Shown: positions 1-5,914 of the stretch, one piece after another
Layout: each line of letters opens with the position of its first letter
How positions within the stretch are numbered: the first letter of the stretch is position 1
Assembly (NCBI GenBank): GCA_002414145.1
Contig: DHYP01000059.1
Span: forward strand, 124,873-131,250
Length of the DNA: 6,378 nt
Reading direction: 5' to 3'
Origin: Methylophilaceae bacterium UBA5127
GTDB taxonomy: Bacteria > Pseudomonadota > Gammaproteobacteria > Burkholderiales > Methylophilaceae
Made by a program: the position numbers and the translations under genes
Notes under the pieces: model-generated
What the model saw: the letters and a program-made list of their open reading frames with translations, nothing else
Told to the model about the DNA's origin: nothing
The model's database searches: none

Positions 1-1515
1 TTAATTAATGACCCTGCTTTAGAGTTTGGGTTGGCGCAATTAGACAAGTTTGGCCTTAGCGCCAAGAATATTGTCATTGAAATTACAGAGAGTACAAGCA
101 TTCGTGATTATGCCTATTTACGTGAAGCAATAGTTAAATATAGATCATTAGGGTTTGGCATTGCTTTGGATGATTTGGGAGAAGGTTATTCAGGCTTGCG
201 TTTATGGTCGGAACTTTCTCCTGATTATGTCAAAATTGACAAGCATTTTATTGCCAATATTCACAATGAGCCAATTAAGCTGGAGTTTGTACGTGCAATA
301 CAAAAAATTGCTTTAGAGTCAGGTAGTTACACCATTGCTGAAGGGATAGAAACCCGCGAAGAACTGGCAGTTATAAAAGATTTAAAAATCAATTATGGAC
401 AAGGCTATCTGTTTGGTAGACCATTTCCAAAGTTTCAAACGGTGTTGGCTGAGGACGTTAAGTTAATGCTTAACAAAAGTGCTATCCGCGTGTTTATGGA
501 TGGCAACAGCGCTAGTTTTAAACAGGTCACAGTGTCGAATTTAATTAGTTATCAGGCCGCTGTACCACCAGCAATGACCAACGATGCTGTATATGATTTG
601 TTTCATCAAAATCCTACTTTGAATTCTATTCCAGTGGTTGAAAACAATATCCCCATTGGTTTAATTAGTAGATATAATACGATTGATCGGTTTGCGCGAC
701 GCTATCAAAAGGAACTACACGGGAAAAAACCCTGCACGCAATTTATGGACGATCAGCCGTTAATCGTGCAGCGGAATATGACAATCAACGCGCTGAGCGA
801 ATTGATATTAGAGGCCGATCCCCAATATCTACTAAACGGTTTTATTGTAGTAGATGATAAGCAATATGTTGGCATGGGGAGTGGTCATGCCCTGCTGAGA
901 GAAATCACCAATTTACAAATTCATGCGGCGCGATATGCCAATCCGCTCACTATGCTTCCTGGTAATGTGCCAATTAACGCGCACATTGATCGATTGCTAG
1001 AAAATAATCTACCGTTTGTGGCGTGCTATTGTGATTTGGATAATTTCAAACCGTTTAACGATGCTTATGGTTACCGCCGCGGTGATGAAGTAATTCAGTT
1101 TGTTGGGCGCTTGTTGAGTAGTGCGCTAGATAATGAACACGATTTTGTAGGACACATTGGCGGCGATGATTTTATCTTGCTGTTTCAATCAGAAAACTGG
1201 GAAGAGCTCTGTAATGATGTATTAAATACAATAGTCAATGTGATGCCTGATTTTTATGATAAAAAAGACGTAGAGTCTGGAGGCATTAGAGTAGAAGACC
1301 GTATGGGTAATATTAATTTTTATCCATTTGGTAGTCTTTCTATAGGTGCCGTAAAGGTCTTGCCTAAGCTTTTTAAAAGTCATCATGAAGTGGCGGGCGC
1401 CATGAATAATGCAAAAAAACAAGCCAAAAAAATTGTGGGGAACTGTTTATTTCTTGATCGAAGAAGAACAAATGTAAAACTAAAAGTTAACACTGAGCAT
1501 GAGTCCGCCGCTTAG
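1..1515 (+). CDS. EAL-CBS-CBS-GGDEF c-di-GMP signalling protein, 5'-truncated by window edge
   Basis: The reading frame is open from base 1, so the start codon and the N-terminal part of the EAL domain (including the EAL signature) lie outside; 504 residues are visible. EAL phosphodiesterase motifs, numbered from base 1, are EITES (E27), DDLGEGYSGL (57-66), the Lys of VKIDK (K78), AEGIET (113-118) and GQGYLFGRP (133-141). A CBS-pair-like segment follows at about 160-300, the kind of module that often binds adenine nucleotides. The GGDEF domain lies at about 310-475, with DLDNFKPFND, YGYRRGD and the signature GGDDF (387-391). The usual inhibitory RxxD site upstream of the signature reads NEHD, so the canonical I-site is absent. 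The protein probably breaks down and/or makes c-di-GMP in the cytoplasm. EAL before GGDEF is the reverse of the common order. The remaining EAL residues look intact, so phosphodiesterase activity is plausible. GGDDF departs from GG(D/E)EF, so cyclase activity is uncertain. No signal peptide can be judged. Confidence 0.93.
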   Translation, partial: LINDPALEFGLAQLDKFGLSAKNIVIEITESTSIRDYAYLREAIVKYRSLGFGIALDDLGEGYSGLRLWSELSPDYVKIDKHFIANIHNEPIKLEFVRAIQKIALESGSYTIAEGIETREELAVIKDLKINYGQGYLFGRPFPKFQTVLAEDVKLMLNKSAIRVFMDGNSASFKQVTVSNLISYQAAVPPAMTNDAVYDLFHQNPTLNSIPVVENNIPIGLISRYNTIDRFARRYQKELHGKKPCTQFMDDQPLIVQRNMTINALSELILEADPQYLLNGFIVVDDKQYVGMGSGHALLREITNLQIHAARYANPLTMLPGNVPINAHIDRLLENNLPFVACYCDLDNFKPFNDAYGYRRGDEVIQFVGRLLSSALDNEHDFVGHIGGDDFILLFQSENWEELCNDVLNTIVNVMPDFYDKKDVESGGIRVEDRMGNINFYPFGSLSIGAVKVLPKLFKSHHEVAGAMNNAKKQAKKIVGNCLFLDRRRTNVKLKVNTEHESAA

Positions 1516-2262
1516 GTCAACGCTGGATTTTGTGTCGCCAGTTGTAATGTAAGATTGCAGGCCGTAAGTAGAGTTGAAGTGATGAGAGTAATAAAGCGTA
1601 TATTCCCTGATATTAGTGTTGTATTCCCAAGTTGCTTGCCTGAGATCTAATAGTAAACCTAAGTTGCTGTTGGTATTTACCTTATATATTGCACCTAAAG
1701 TACCGTACCAAACATTATTAAAATCATAATCGTTAGTATCACCAATTATTTTGTAGCCTAGTGTGCTGAGTAAAGTAAAGCGGTCTAATGTTTTATAGGC
1801 ATCAATGTAGATTGAATAATCATTTTTGCCAGTACCTAAGCCTTTACTTTTAGATGCAGTTGCAAACTTGACCTTGCCGCCTATATCCAGCATGAACTTT
1901 TCTTTTGGCAAATATAAAAACGTATAGTTGGAATTAGCAATAACATCACCCAGTCCAGACTCTACGGATCTCTGAGTGCTGCTATTGGGAACAACGAGTT
2001 TGCTGTCCCCCGTGACACCACCAGGCCCATCAATTTCTAGCCATGGAACCGTGAGCTTGAACATCCATCGATCGTATTCATACTTGCCTGTAAAGGGGAT
2101 ATACTTAATCTCTGTTTTTTCGGATTTACCGTATTTGCCAGTGCTGTAGTCTAACCCTGTTGTAAAGGTCAATTTGGAATTTTCAGCTGGAACAGTAGGG
2201 GCGTAACTTAATAAAAAAAGACATGCTGCGATAGTCTTAGTCAGGACGTTCTGGTTTTTCAT
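1480..2262 (-). CDS. Putative outer-membrane beta-barrel protein (transporter-like)
   Basis: The protein has 260 residues. The start at 2262 is chosen because it gives a clean signal peptide: basic MKNQNVLTK, a hydrophobic core (residues 10-20) and cleavage probably after VPA (24-26). The frame is open upstream to 2370, but that stretch is a Lys/Leu shadow of the repeats in the preceding gene. The mature part alternates polar and hydrophobic residues with many aromatic positions (for example KYEYDRWMFKLTVPW, DYSIYIDAYKTLD, TLYYSHHF), and the last residue is Phe, the usual sorting signal for outer-membrane barrels. The segment SGLGDVIANSNYTF recalls 'MetA-pathway of phenol degradation'/transporter-type barrels, but that assignment is from memory. 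No POTRA domain is present, so a two-partner-secretion pore is unlikely. The gene overlaps the end of the DUF5666 gene by 26 bp, suggesting coupled translation, with only a weak Shine-Dalgarno (GAG about 5 nt upstream). Its tail overlaps the EAL/GGDEF gene by 36 bp. The transported substrate, if any, is unknown. Confidence 0.82.
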   Translation of the reverse strand: MKNQNVLTKTIAACLFLLSYAPTVPAENSKLTFTTGLDYSTGKYGKSEKTEIKYIPFTGKYEYDRWMFKLTVPWLEIDGPGGVTGDSKLVVPNSSTQRSVESGLGDVIANSNYTFLYLPKEKFMLDIGGKVKFATASKSKGLGTGKNDYSIYIDAYKTLDRFTLLSTLGYKIIGDTNDYDFNNVWYGTLGAIYKVNTNSNLGLLLDLRQATWEYNTNIREYTLYYSHHFNSTYGLQSYITTGDTKSSVDLSGGLMLSVNF

Positions 2263-3601
2263 ATGACTCAGGTTTTTCAATTGACTCTGGCTTTTCAATT
2301 GTTTCAGGTTTCTCAATAGTTTCAGGCTTTTCAATTGTTTCAGGTTTCTCAACGGTTTCAGGCCTTTCAATTGTTTCAGGCCTCTCTATAGATTCTGGCT
2401 TTTCAACATTTTCAGGCTGTTCAATAGTGTCTGGTTTTTCCAATGACTCGTAACTGTCTCTTTTTTCTGTGCGATGATGTAAATCATGCTTTTCCACGGG
2501 TTTGGATTTTTTATCCTGATCTGTTGCATTATCGGATCTGCCTGATTGATCGCCTTGTTTGACATTATTCAATAAACCATTACTTTCAGGTTTGTTCACT
2601 TTTCCATCGCGAATGTAGTCAATCGAACGCGCTCTGATAACACCCGTTTTGTCTATATTACCCTTAATAATGATCGTGTTGCCTATCTTTGTGTCTTTGC
2701 CAGACATTTTTGTATTACTGTCTGTGTAAACTGGGAAATTCTGTAGCTGGAACGGCTTTTGTACGTCAGTTGGCGCTAAGCCCTGAAGTACCACATTAGG
2801 GTGAGACTCAATTACGCGCTGTATAGGACTTGGTGTAATTTTGTTAGCATTGAGGCGAGTACCGTTCCAGTCACCTTTCACTTGAACATGTTGATCCGTT
2901 TTAAGCGAGCTGGTCGTGCGAACGGGTATGTTTAGCACCTTATTTCCTCTTATTGTCCCTGAGACCATATATAGATTATTAGAGCCTGCACCATCTATTC
3001 TTGAGGCATGAATCTGACCCTGATCTGAAACTAGACCACTGAGCGTTACAAAATTACCAACCTTTACTTGATTTAACCCAAGAGTATTTCCACTGAGTTT
3101 GATTGTTTGCTTCATAATTTGGATTGTGTTGTCTTTTGTATTGACGCTTTCAATCTTACCGGCCATCAGGTGAGAAACACTGATTTTTGTGGCGCGAATA
3201 TTGTTGTTTCGAGAAATTGCGTCGATAGATACGAGCTGCCCTATTTTGAGGTCGGAAGAGGTTGATTGACTGCCGTCAATATCAACAGGAGTATCAGCTT
3301 GGTAAAATACTTCTAAGCCATTGACACATATGCTACCAAACCCTGTAATAATGCCGACGATTCCTGTACCACCCACGCCATTAGCATTATCGCTACTTAT
3401 TCCAGTGCCGCCAACGCCATCGCCACCTTCAGGTTTTAGTCCTGTGCCACCTACACCATCACCTCCTGTAGAAGTTTGATGACCAGTACCACCGACACCA
3501 TTGGTTAGGTTGTCGCCAATGCCATTGTTTTTACATTCATTGGCGTAACTATTTGAAGTGAGTAAAAGAGCTAGAGTGAGTAAAAACCAAATGTTACGCA
3601 T
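2237..3601 (-). CDS. Secreted DUF5666-type repeat protein with GVGGTG repeats and Pro-rich KPETIE tail
   Basis: The protein has 454 residues from the ATG at 3601; an adjacent GTG at 3604 in frame would add one residue. The signal peptide starts MRNIWFLLTLALLL and is probably cut after SYA (18-20). Four GVGGTG motifs lie at about 35-80. Next come about four repeated units rich in beta strands, typical of DUF5666 and OB-like in pattern: about 82-143 (GFGSICVNGLEV...), 147-204 (AGKIESVNTKDNTIQI...), 211-259 and 268-331 (...TKIGNTIIIKGNIDKTGVIRARSI). A charged linker (332-388) leads to eleven six-residue units of the KPETIE type (389-454). C23 and C92 could form a disulfide. It is probably periplasmic or surface exposed; no lipobox is seen. 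The function of the family is unknown to me. The gene starts just after the DUF6502 stop codon and overlaps the downstream barrel gene, so the three probably form one transcript. The tail resembles the Pro-rich spacer of TonB in character, but not in sequence family. Confidence 0.88.
   Translation of the reverse strand: MRNIWFLLTLALLLTSNSYANECKNNGIGDNLTNGVGGTGHQTSTGGDGVGGTGLKPEGGDGVGGTGISSDNANGVGGTGIVGIITGFGSICVNGLEVFYQADTPVDIDGSQSTSSDLKIGQLVSIDAISRNNNIRATKISVSHLMAGKIESVNTKDNTIQIMKQTIKLSGNTLGLNQVKVGNFVTLSGLVSDQGQIHASRIDGAGSNNLYMVSGTIRGNKVLNIPVRTTSSLKTDQHVQVKGDWNGTRLNANKITPSPIQRVIESHPNVVLQGLAPTDVQKPFQLQNFPVYTDSNTKMSGKDTKIGNTIIIKGNIDKTGVIRARSIDYIRDGKVNKPESNGLLNNVKQGDQSGRSDNATDQDKKSKPVEKHDLHHRTEKRDSYESLEKPDTIEQPENVEKPESIERPETIERPETVEKPETIEKPETIEKPETIEKPESIEKPESYEKPERPD
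2240..2437 (-). repeat. Eleven 18-bp tandem units encoding KPETIE-type hexapeptides
   Basis: Eleven in-frame 18-bp units code for (K/R/Q)P(E/D)(T/S/N)(I/V)E variants ending KPERPD and the stop codon. Unit 6 (2330-2347) and unit 8 (2294-2311) are identical at the DNA level. Unit 7 between them differs only at synonymous sites. Units 4, 6 and 8 end in CAATTGAA while 5 and 7 end in TTGAG, so the central part has a 36-bp two-unit period. This points to duplication of a two-unit block. Unit lengths are multiples of three, so gain or loss keeps the frame. The unit at 2258-2275 contains the start codon of the downstream barrel gene. Confidence 0.93.
3362..3499 (-). repeat. Four GVGGTG repeats in the DUF5666-type protein
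   Basis: The motif GVGGTG appears four times, preceded by N or D, at irregular intervals of 13-14 residues, in the N-terminal part of the mature protein. The spacers (HQTSTGGD, LKPEGGD, ISSDNAN) differ from one another. Similar Gly-Gly-Thr-Gly runs occur, as I recall, in other DUF5666 proteins just before the first beta unit. They probably form a flexible or Gly-rich segment; their role is not known. Confidence 0.85.
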
Positions 3602-3607
3602 CACATT

Positions 3608-4477
3608 TTAGCTTTCACTATTTCGACCGTCTAAATCTTCTTCTTTGTAAAAATATAAGCCAAAATTAATTCTATGCGTTGCTTTAGATTCAGTTGGCTG
3701 AGATGCTTTGAGTTCAGCGGCTAAGCGATTAATCGATTGAATTGAAGCCATACCAGTTTCTACGGCAAGTGCATTTAATTTTTCTACATTTTCAGCGGTG
3801 AGACCATGATAGTAAACGCATCTTTCAAGCATGGGCGGATTAGACTGCGTAATGTTGTTGACTGCCGCTGCGGCATGATCATGTAAATTCATGCGTAGGA
3901 AAGAGAGTTTTTCTTCTAGGCTGATATCAGGTATAAATGCATTGACATTTAAGCGTAGCCGATCCTGATCATCGACCTCAACTAGTCCTAGTCTCAGCCA
4001 TTCATCAATGACGGTTTTGGAGCGGATGTCCTTGCTGACGCTTGCAACCAAGGCTTCAAATGACAAATCACCGCCCTTACTGCTATTTTTGTGTAATGGT
4101 ATAGGGTTATTGAATTTGTCCAAGTACCGCTGATTACCCGTCCATAATCCAACGATTTGCGCGCCTGTGGACTGCTCGACTTCTATCACAGCAGATTGCT
4201 CATTGCGAATTCTTTGTACGTCTTTTCTATGCACACCAGTCAGTAGGGTGATTCGGCTATTGGTTTGTGATTTGTCATCAATTTTAAACTCTTCGTCAGC
4301 GACACTTACAAAAACATGCTTAATATCTTCCAAAATCATCGTGTAATTAATACCATTAGACAGTAAAAGCCTGACAATAGGCTTTAAAAGTCTGCGAAAA
4401 GTAAGATGCAATGTTCTTTGCAGAGAGTTATTAGCATCCACAGAAAGGCGAGTATTTGGCATATTGATGACAATCAT
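3608..4477 (-). CDS. DUF6502-type protein, possible DNA-binding regulator
   Basis: The protein has 289 residues from the ATG at 4477. A second ATG at 4462 (MPNTRLS...) gives 284 residues and is equally possible; neither has a clear Shine-Dalgarno. The pattern matches my memory of DUF6502: an N-terminal helix with FRRLLKPIVRLLLSNGINYT (28-46), then a helix-turn-helix-like stretch SRITLLTGVHRKDVQRIR (74-91), a conserved-looking middle with WTGNQRYLD (112-120), FEALVASVSKDIRSKTVIDEWLRLGLVEV (140-168, winged-helix-like), and a C-terminal helical part ending in a charged tail. There is no signal peptide or membrane segment, so it is cytoplasmic. The family has no function I can name; a transcriptional role is inferred from the HTH-like segment. 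It heads the trio with the DUF5666 and barrel genes, its stop codon lying 6 bp before the next ATG. Two inverted repeats lie directly upstream (4481-4514), fitting autoregulation. Confidence 0.85.
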   Translation of the reverse strand: MIVINMPNTRLSVDANNSLQRTLHLTFRRLLKPIVRLLLSNGINYTMILEDIKHVFVSVADEEFKIDDKSQTNSRITLLTGVHRKDVQRIRNEQSAVIEVEQSTGAQIVGLWTGNQRYLDKFNNPIPLHKNSSKGGDLSFEALVASVSKDIRSKTVIDEWLRLGLVEVDDQDRLRLNVNAFIPDISLEEKLSFLRMNLHDHAAAAVNNITQSNPPMLERCVYYHGLTAENVEKLNALAVETGMASIQSINRLAAELKASQPTESKATHRINFGLYFYKEEDLDGRNSES

Positions 4478-4480
4478 AAT

Positions 4481-4497
4481 ACAAAAATAATTTTTGT
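4481..4497. promoter_or_regulatory. Perfect AT-rich inverted repeat just upstream of the DUF6502 gene
   Basis: Arms ACAAAAAT and ATTTTTGT are perfect complements around one base. The repeat ends 4 bp before the ATG at 4477 and overlaps the 21-bp box at 4494-4514 by four bases. It may be part of a compound operator. It is too AT-rich to form a strong intrinsic terminator. Such short A/T palindromes also arise by chance in low-GC intergenic DNA. Confidence 0.4.
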
Positions 4498-4514
4498 GGA
4501 AAAAATTTACACAT
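4494..4514. promoter_or_regulatory. Candidate operator, copy 2 of a shared 21-bp near-palindrome
   Basis: The site reads TTGTGG, then an A/T core, then TTTACACAT. It matches the box at 5915-5935 at 18 of 21 positions, differing only at positions 6, 7 and 21. It lies 17-37 bp upstream of the first start codon of the DUF6502-DUF5666-barrel trio, where a repressor could block transcription. It is a less perfect palindrome than copy 1. The regulator is unknown; the spacing TTGTG-N11-CACA does not fit classical CRP or FNR sites. Confidence 0.55.
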
Positions 4515-4523
4515 CTAAAGTTG

Positions 4524-4529
4524 ATTATC
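4524..4529 (-). promoter_or_regulatory. Possible -10 element for the DUF6502 operon
   Basis: On the minus strand these bases read GATAAT, one mismatch from TATAAT. They lie in the gap between the oxidoreductase stop and the DUF6502 start. Transcription would begin near 4517, placing the 21-bp box just downstream of the start. No convincing -35 is visible in the duplicated sequence upstream, so this is a weak call. Confidence 0.25.
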
Positions 4530-4558
4530 TAAAACTTCTTACCTTAAAACTTCTTACC
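4529..4558 (-). repeat. Tandem 15-bp duplication across the oxidoreductase stop codon
   Basis: On the minus strand two adjacent 15-bp copies read GGTAAGAAGTTTTAA and GGTAAGAAGTTTTAG. The first encodes the last four residues GKKF and the TAA stop; the second repeats GKKF with an in-frame TAG. One base differs. The result is a duplicated 3' end with a back-up stop codon. Confidence 0.9.
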
Positions 4559-5845
4559 ATAGTGCGTTTCTACCATCACACCAATTTCTTTTAAAAATGG
4601 AGTAGGCAACACGCCGCCAGCACAGATAATCACCGCTTGATTTGGCATGCTGATAATTTCATTATTTGCTAATTCAATACTCACTTCATGCTCGGTAATT
4701 TCTTTTACGTTAGATTTGAGTAACACCTGAAGTTTTTTAAGGGTAACTAAATTTTCTACTTGTTCTCTATTTTTTTGCTTTACACGCCCAAATGCTTCAC
4801 TTCTATAAGAAAGGGTCACTGTGGTGCCAGGCTGTTCAGCTAACATGATAGCGGCTTCTAGTGCACTATCGCCGCCACCTACCACTAACACGTGCATCTG
4901 CTTATACTGTTCTGGATCGATGAGCCTGTATACAACCTTAGGATGCTCTTCTCCTTTTACATCTAACTTTCTTGGTGTTCCCATACGGCCAATCGCAAGC
5001 AAAACATGTGATGTTTGATAACTTGCTTTTGATGTTTTTACAATATAACCACCATCTACTTTATTAATGGTTTCCATTCTTTCTTTAAAGTGAATATTGA
5101 GTTGTTGTTCTTTTAGTACGCGTTGCCAAAATCCTAAAAGTTCTTCTTTGCTAATTTCATACATATCTACTTTTCCGATAATTGGAAGCATTACAGGCTG
5201 TGTCATTGCTATTTTGTTTCTGGGGTATTTATAAATAGCTCCACCCATAGAATCTTCCTGCTCTATGGTCAGATAGTTTAATTGATGCTCTTTTGCAGCA
5301 AGTGAAGCAGAAAGTCCAGCAGGCCCAGCGCCGATGATCATGATATCGAGGTCATTTTTCTTTTTCGTTTTTTTTATGACAGATTCGATAGCTTGTTTAC
5401 CTTGTTCTGCTGCTTTGCGGATCAGTCCCATACCGCCTAGTTCACCAGCAATAAAAATATTTTCTACGTTAGTTTCAAAAGTAGGGGAGACAAATGGGAT
5501 ATCCATACCACGCTTTTCAGTACCAAATACAAGTTCAATGGCTTCAGCAGGGCAGGCGACAAGGCAAGCGCCATGTCCGATACAATGTGCTGGGTCGGTA
5601 AGTACTGCTTTACCATTAATAATGCTGAGCGCTTTCTCTGGACAAGCTTTTTCGCAAGCACCAGAACCTACACAGCGACCAGGATTAATGACTGGATGAA
5701 TAGAGGCAGGCTCGGTTAGGCCTGCTTCTTTGGCTTTTTTAAGTCTTTCGTGTCCTCTTCGGTCAGTCTTTTTCTGTTTTTTTACGTAATAGACTGAAAT
5801 AACTAAAAAGGGCACTAAATAGATTAATAAGACAAGATTGTCCAT
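4544..5845 (-). CDS. Membrane-anchored ferredoxin-type FAD/NAD(P)-dependent oxidoreductase
   Basis: The protein has 433 residues. The ATG at 5845 is chosen because AGGAG (5854-5858) sits 8 nt upstream; an in-frame TTG at 5851 is too close to it. One N-terminal membrane helix (4-21) is followed by Lys/Arg, so the catalytic part should face the cytoplasm. A two-motif ferredoxin region follows: CVGSGACEKACP (C58, C64, C68) and CIGHGACLVACP (C88, C94, C98), each with Ser or His (S61, H91) where the second canonical Cys would be. Next comes FETNVENIFIAGELGGMG (about 123-140), which resembles the C-terminal FAD motif of thioredoxin-reductase-like enzymes. Then the FAD motif GAGPAG (172-177), MTQPV (214-218), and the NAD(P) motif GGGDSA (323-328); the chain ends soon after AGGVLPTPFL. 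It probably passes electrons between NAD(P)H, FAD and Fe-S clusters. No CxxC redox pair of thioredoxin reductase is seen. The divergent b-type membrane gene is a likely partner. Substrate and electron direction are unknown. Confidence 0.9.
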   Translation of the reverse strand: MDNLVLLIYLVPFLVISVYYVKKQKKTDRRGHERLKKAKEAGLTEPASIHPVINPGRCVGSGACEKACPEKALSIINGKAVLTDPAHCIGHGACLVACPAEAIELVFGTEKRGMDIPFVSPTFETNVENIFIAGELGGMGLIRKAAEQGKQAIESVIKKTKKKNDLDIMIIGAGPAGLSASLAAKEHQLNYLTIEQEDSMGGAIYKYPRNKIAMTQPVMLPIIGKVDMYEISKEELLGFWQRVLKEQQLNIHFKERMETINKVDGGYIVKTSKASYQTSHVLLAIGRMGTPRKLDVKGEEHPKVVYRLIDPEQYKQMHVLVVGGGDSALEAAIMLAEQPGTTVTLSYRSEAFGRVKQKNREQVENLVTLKKLQVLLKSNVKEITEHEVSIELANNEIISMPNQAVIICAGGVLPTPFLKEIGVMVETHYGKKF

Positions 5846-5853
5846 ACTCAAAA

Positions 5854-5858
5854 CTCCT
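5854..5858 (-). promoter_or_regulatory. Ribosome binding site that fixes the oxidoreductase start
   Basis: The minus strand reads AGGAG 8 nt before the ATG at 5845. It is only two bases from the upstream in-frame TTG at 5851, which rules against that longer start. Confidence 0.8.
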
Positions 5859-5914
5859 GAATTTAACCTGATTTATCATTCACGCTATCGTACATCTAAA
5901 AAAACGGTTAAAAT

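Noticed and set aside
1222..1422. Small minus-strand reading frame inside the GGDEF region
   Set aside because: It is antisense to a conserved GGDEF domain, has no recognisable domain, and lies in a strongly supported gene.
1480..2262. Outer-membrane pore of a two-partner secretion system for the DUF5666 protein
   Set aside because: The barrel is only about 234 residues when mature, with no POTRA domains. The DUF5666 protein has no visible two-partner secretion domain.
2263..2370. N-terminal extension of the barrel protein (Lys/Leu-rich start at 2370)
   Set aside because: It is the +1-frame shadow of the 18-bp repeats of the DUF5666 gene. It would bury the clear signal peptide that starts at 2262.
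2240..2437. CRISPR-like array
   Set aside because: The units are contiguous 18-bp coding repeats without spacers and encode a regular hexapeptide.
4481..4497. Intrinsic terminator of the oxidoreductase gene
   Set aside because: The stem is almost purely A/T and lies over the DUF6502 start region. It would be too weak, so a regulatory repeat is more likely.
4406..4594. Small plus-strand reading frame across the DUF6502 start
   Set aside because: It overlaps two supported genes and the control region. The translation has no recognisable features and no ribosome binding site was noted.
4544..4600. Oxidoreductase truncated at its C-terminus
   Set aside because: The missing C-terminal FAD motif is found earlier in the chain (residues 123-140), and the family as I recall it ends at about this point, so the gene looks complete.
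4821..5018. Plus-strand reading frame inside the oxidoreductase gene
   Set aside because: It is a shadow of the NAD(P)-binding region on the other strand.
5334..5699. Plus-strand 121-codon frame and minus-strand 65-codon frame inside the oxidoreductase gene
   Set aside because: Both overlap the ferredoxin and FAD motifs of the real gene in other frames and show no domain of their own.
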